A stretch of 64,000 nt of DNA from Candidatus Nanosynbacter sp. HMT-352 (lineage in GTDB: Bacteria > Patescibacteriota > Saccharimonadia > Saccharimonadales > Saccharimonadaceae), in the NCBI RefSeq assembly GCF_022819345.1, contig NZ_CP089288.1:496001-560000 (forward strand), written 5' to 3'. Both the position numbers and the translations under genes were made by a program. Below the pieces are notes generated by a model. It ran no database searches. It saw nothing but the letters and a program-made list of their open reading frames with translations, and was not told the DNA's origin. This document shows, one piece after another, positions 63,547-64,000 of the stretch; the stretch's first letter is position 1, and every line of letters starts with the position of its first letter.

Positions 63547-64000
63547 ATGAAAATTTTAATGCTTGGGTGGGAACTTCCTCCGCACAATAGTGGCGGACTT
63601 GGCGTTGCTTGCTATCAGATGTCGAAGGCGCTTGCTTCGGAGGGCGTTGATATCGACTTTATCATTCCCTACACCGCCGAGCATCCTGGAATTGACTATA
63701 TGAATATCTATTCAGCCACTCCTTTGCCGCCGAATTATCACGATTTGGGTGCATACAATAACGGTTCGGAGGAAGATCGTGAAAACGCCAAGGACGAGTA
63801 TGGTCTTTCGCCAATGCGTGCCGTACAGAGGCGTTACGGTAAATACGTTCGGAAGTTTGTGAAAAATCATCAGCCTGACGCGATTCACGCGCACGATTGG
63901 TTGACGATGGAAGCTGGAATAATTGCCAAAGAAATAACGGGCGCGCCGCTAATTGTGCACGTTCATGCGACGGAATTTGACCGTTCTGGCGAGCAGTCTG
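63547..64000 (+). CDS. Glycosyltransferase family 4 (glycogen-synthase-like), cut by window edge
   Basis: The N-terminal domain of a GT4/GT5-type enzyme: MKILMLGWELPPHNSGGLGVACYQMSKAL is the classic start, followed by DAIHAHDWLTMEAG and VHVHATEFDRSG. The donor-binding half lies beyond the window. TACAAT at 63531-63536 is 10 bases before the ATG. It could make alpha-glucan or a surface glycan. Confidence 0.88.
   Translation, partial: MKILMLGWELPPHNSGGLGVACYQMSKALASEGVDIDFIIPYTAEHPGIDYMNIYSATPLPPNYHDLGAYNNGSEEDRENAKDEYGLSPMRAVQRRYGKYVRKFVKNHQPDAIHAHDWLTMEAGIIAKEITGAPLIVHVHATEFDRSGEQS

Overview
The window looks like a chromosomal segment of a host-associated Patescibacteria/CPR bacterium, most likely a Saccharibacterium (TM7, Nanosynbacter-like). 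This is inferred from gene content and style, not from a phylogenetic marker. Genes are packed tightly and often overlap by 1-4 bases. The envelope is Gram-positive in type (a sortase plus LPxTG and LAxTG substrates). An F-type ATP synthase is present and biosynthetic pathways are nearly absent. TGA is used as a stop (dus, atpI), so the UGA=Gly code of Gracilibacteria/SR1 is excluded.

Layout. 1-13.9 kb: gltX, two envelope proteins, a sortase, tRNA-Leu(CAA), repair and salvage enzymes, a hydrolase, two GT4 glycosyltransferases, smpB, an ABC-F ATPase and a glutaredoxin. 13.9-20.9 kb: a complete atpIBEFHAGDC operon with an unknown 131-residue gene inserted between atpG and atpD. 21-30.6 kb: a kinase-fold protein, dus, an ~800-bp high-GC structured-RNA locus containing a tRNA-like domain, a UvrD-type helicase-nuclease and a P-type ATPase. 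30.6-41.2 kb: an rRNA methyltransferase, tRNA-Gln(TTG), a DUF262/HNH GmrSD-like defence protein, a GreA-like factor, a two-component system divergent from a NatAB-type ABC exporter, an AI-2E-family permease and cysS. 41.2-56 kb: an accessory island with an HExxH protein, then an nrnA-like gene, an LPKTG surface protein, recR-ybaB, dnaB-dnaX, a DUF2690 secreted protein, DUF2797, rplL-rplJ and a high-GC LAITG surface protein. 56-64 kb: rplA, eno, a YrdC-family gene, rplK, nusG, secE, a PAS histidine kinase, a YgjP-type peptidase, tRNA-Trp and the start of another GT4 gene.

Two expression styles stand out. Many housekeeping genes have a TATAAT-like -10 box only 6-8 bases before the ATG and no Shine-Dalgarno sequence, so they look leaderless. 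A second class (the surface/secreted genes at 5.9, 41.3, 44.3, 51.1 and 54.7 kb) has a -35/-10 promoter, a real 5' UTR that often contains a hairpin, a good SD and higher GC. Surface genes are functionally linked: the sortase near 4.2 kb would anchor the LPKTG and LAITG proteins, and DUF2690 suggests exchange with actinobacterial hosts.

The best candidates for something undescribed are the structured RNA locus at 23.4-24.2 kb, the gene inserted in the atp operon, the HExxH island at 41.2-43.1 kb, and the apparent loss of metal-cluster cysteines in DnaX, RecR and the RlmD-like enzyme.
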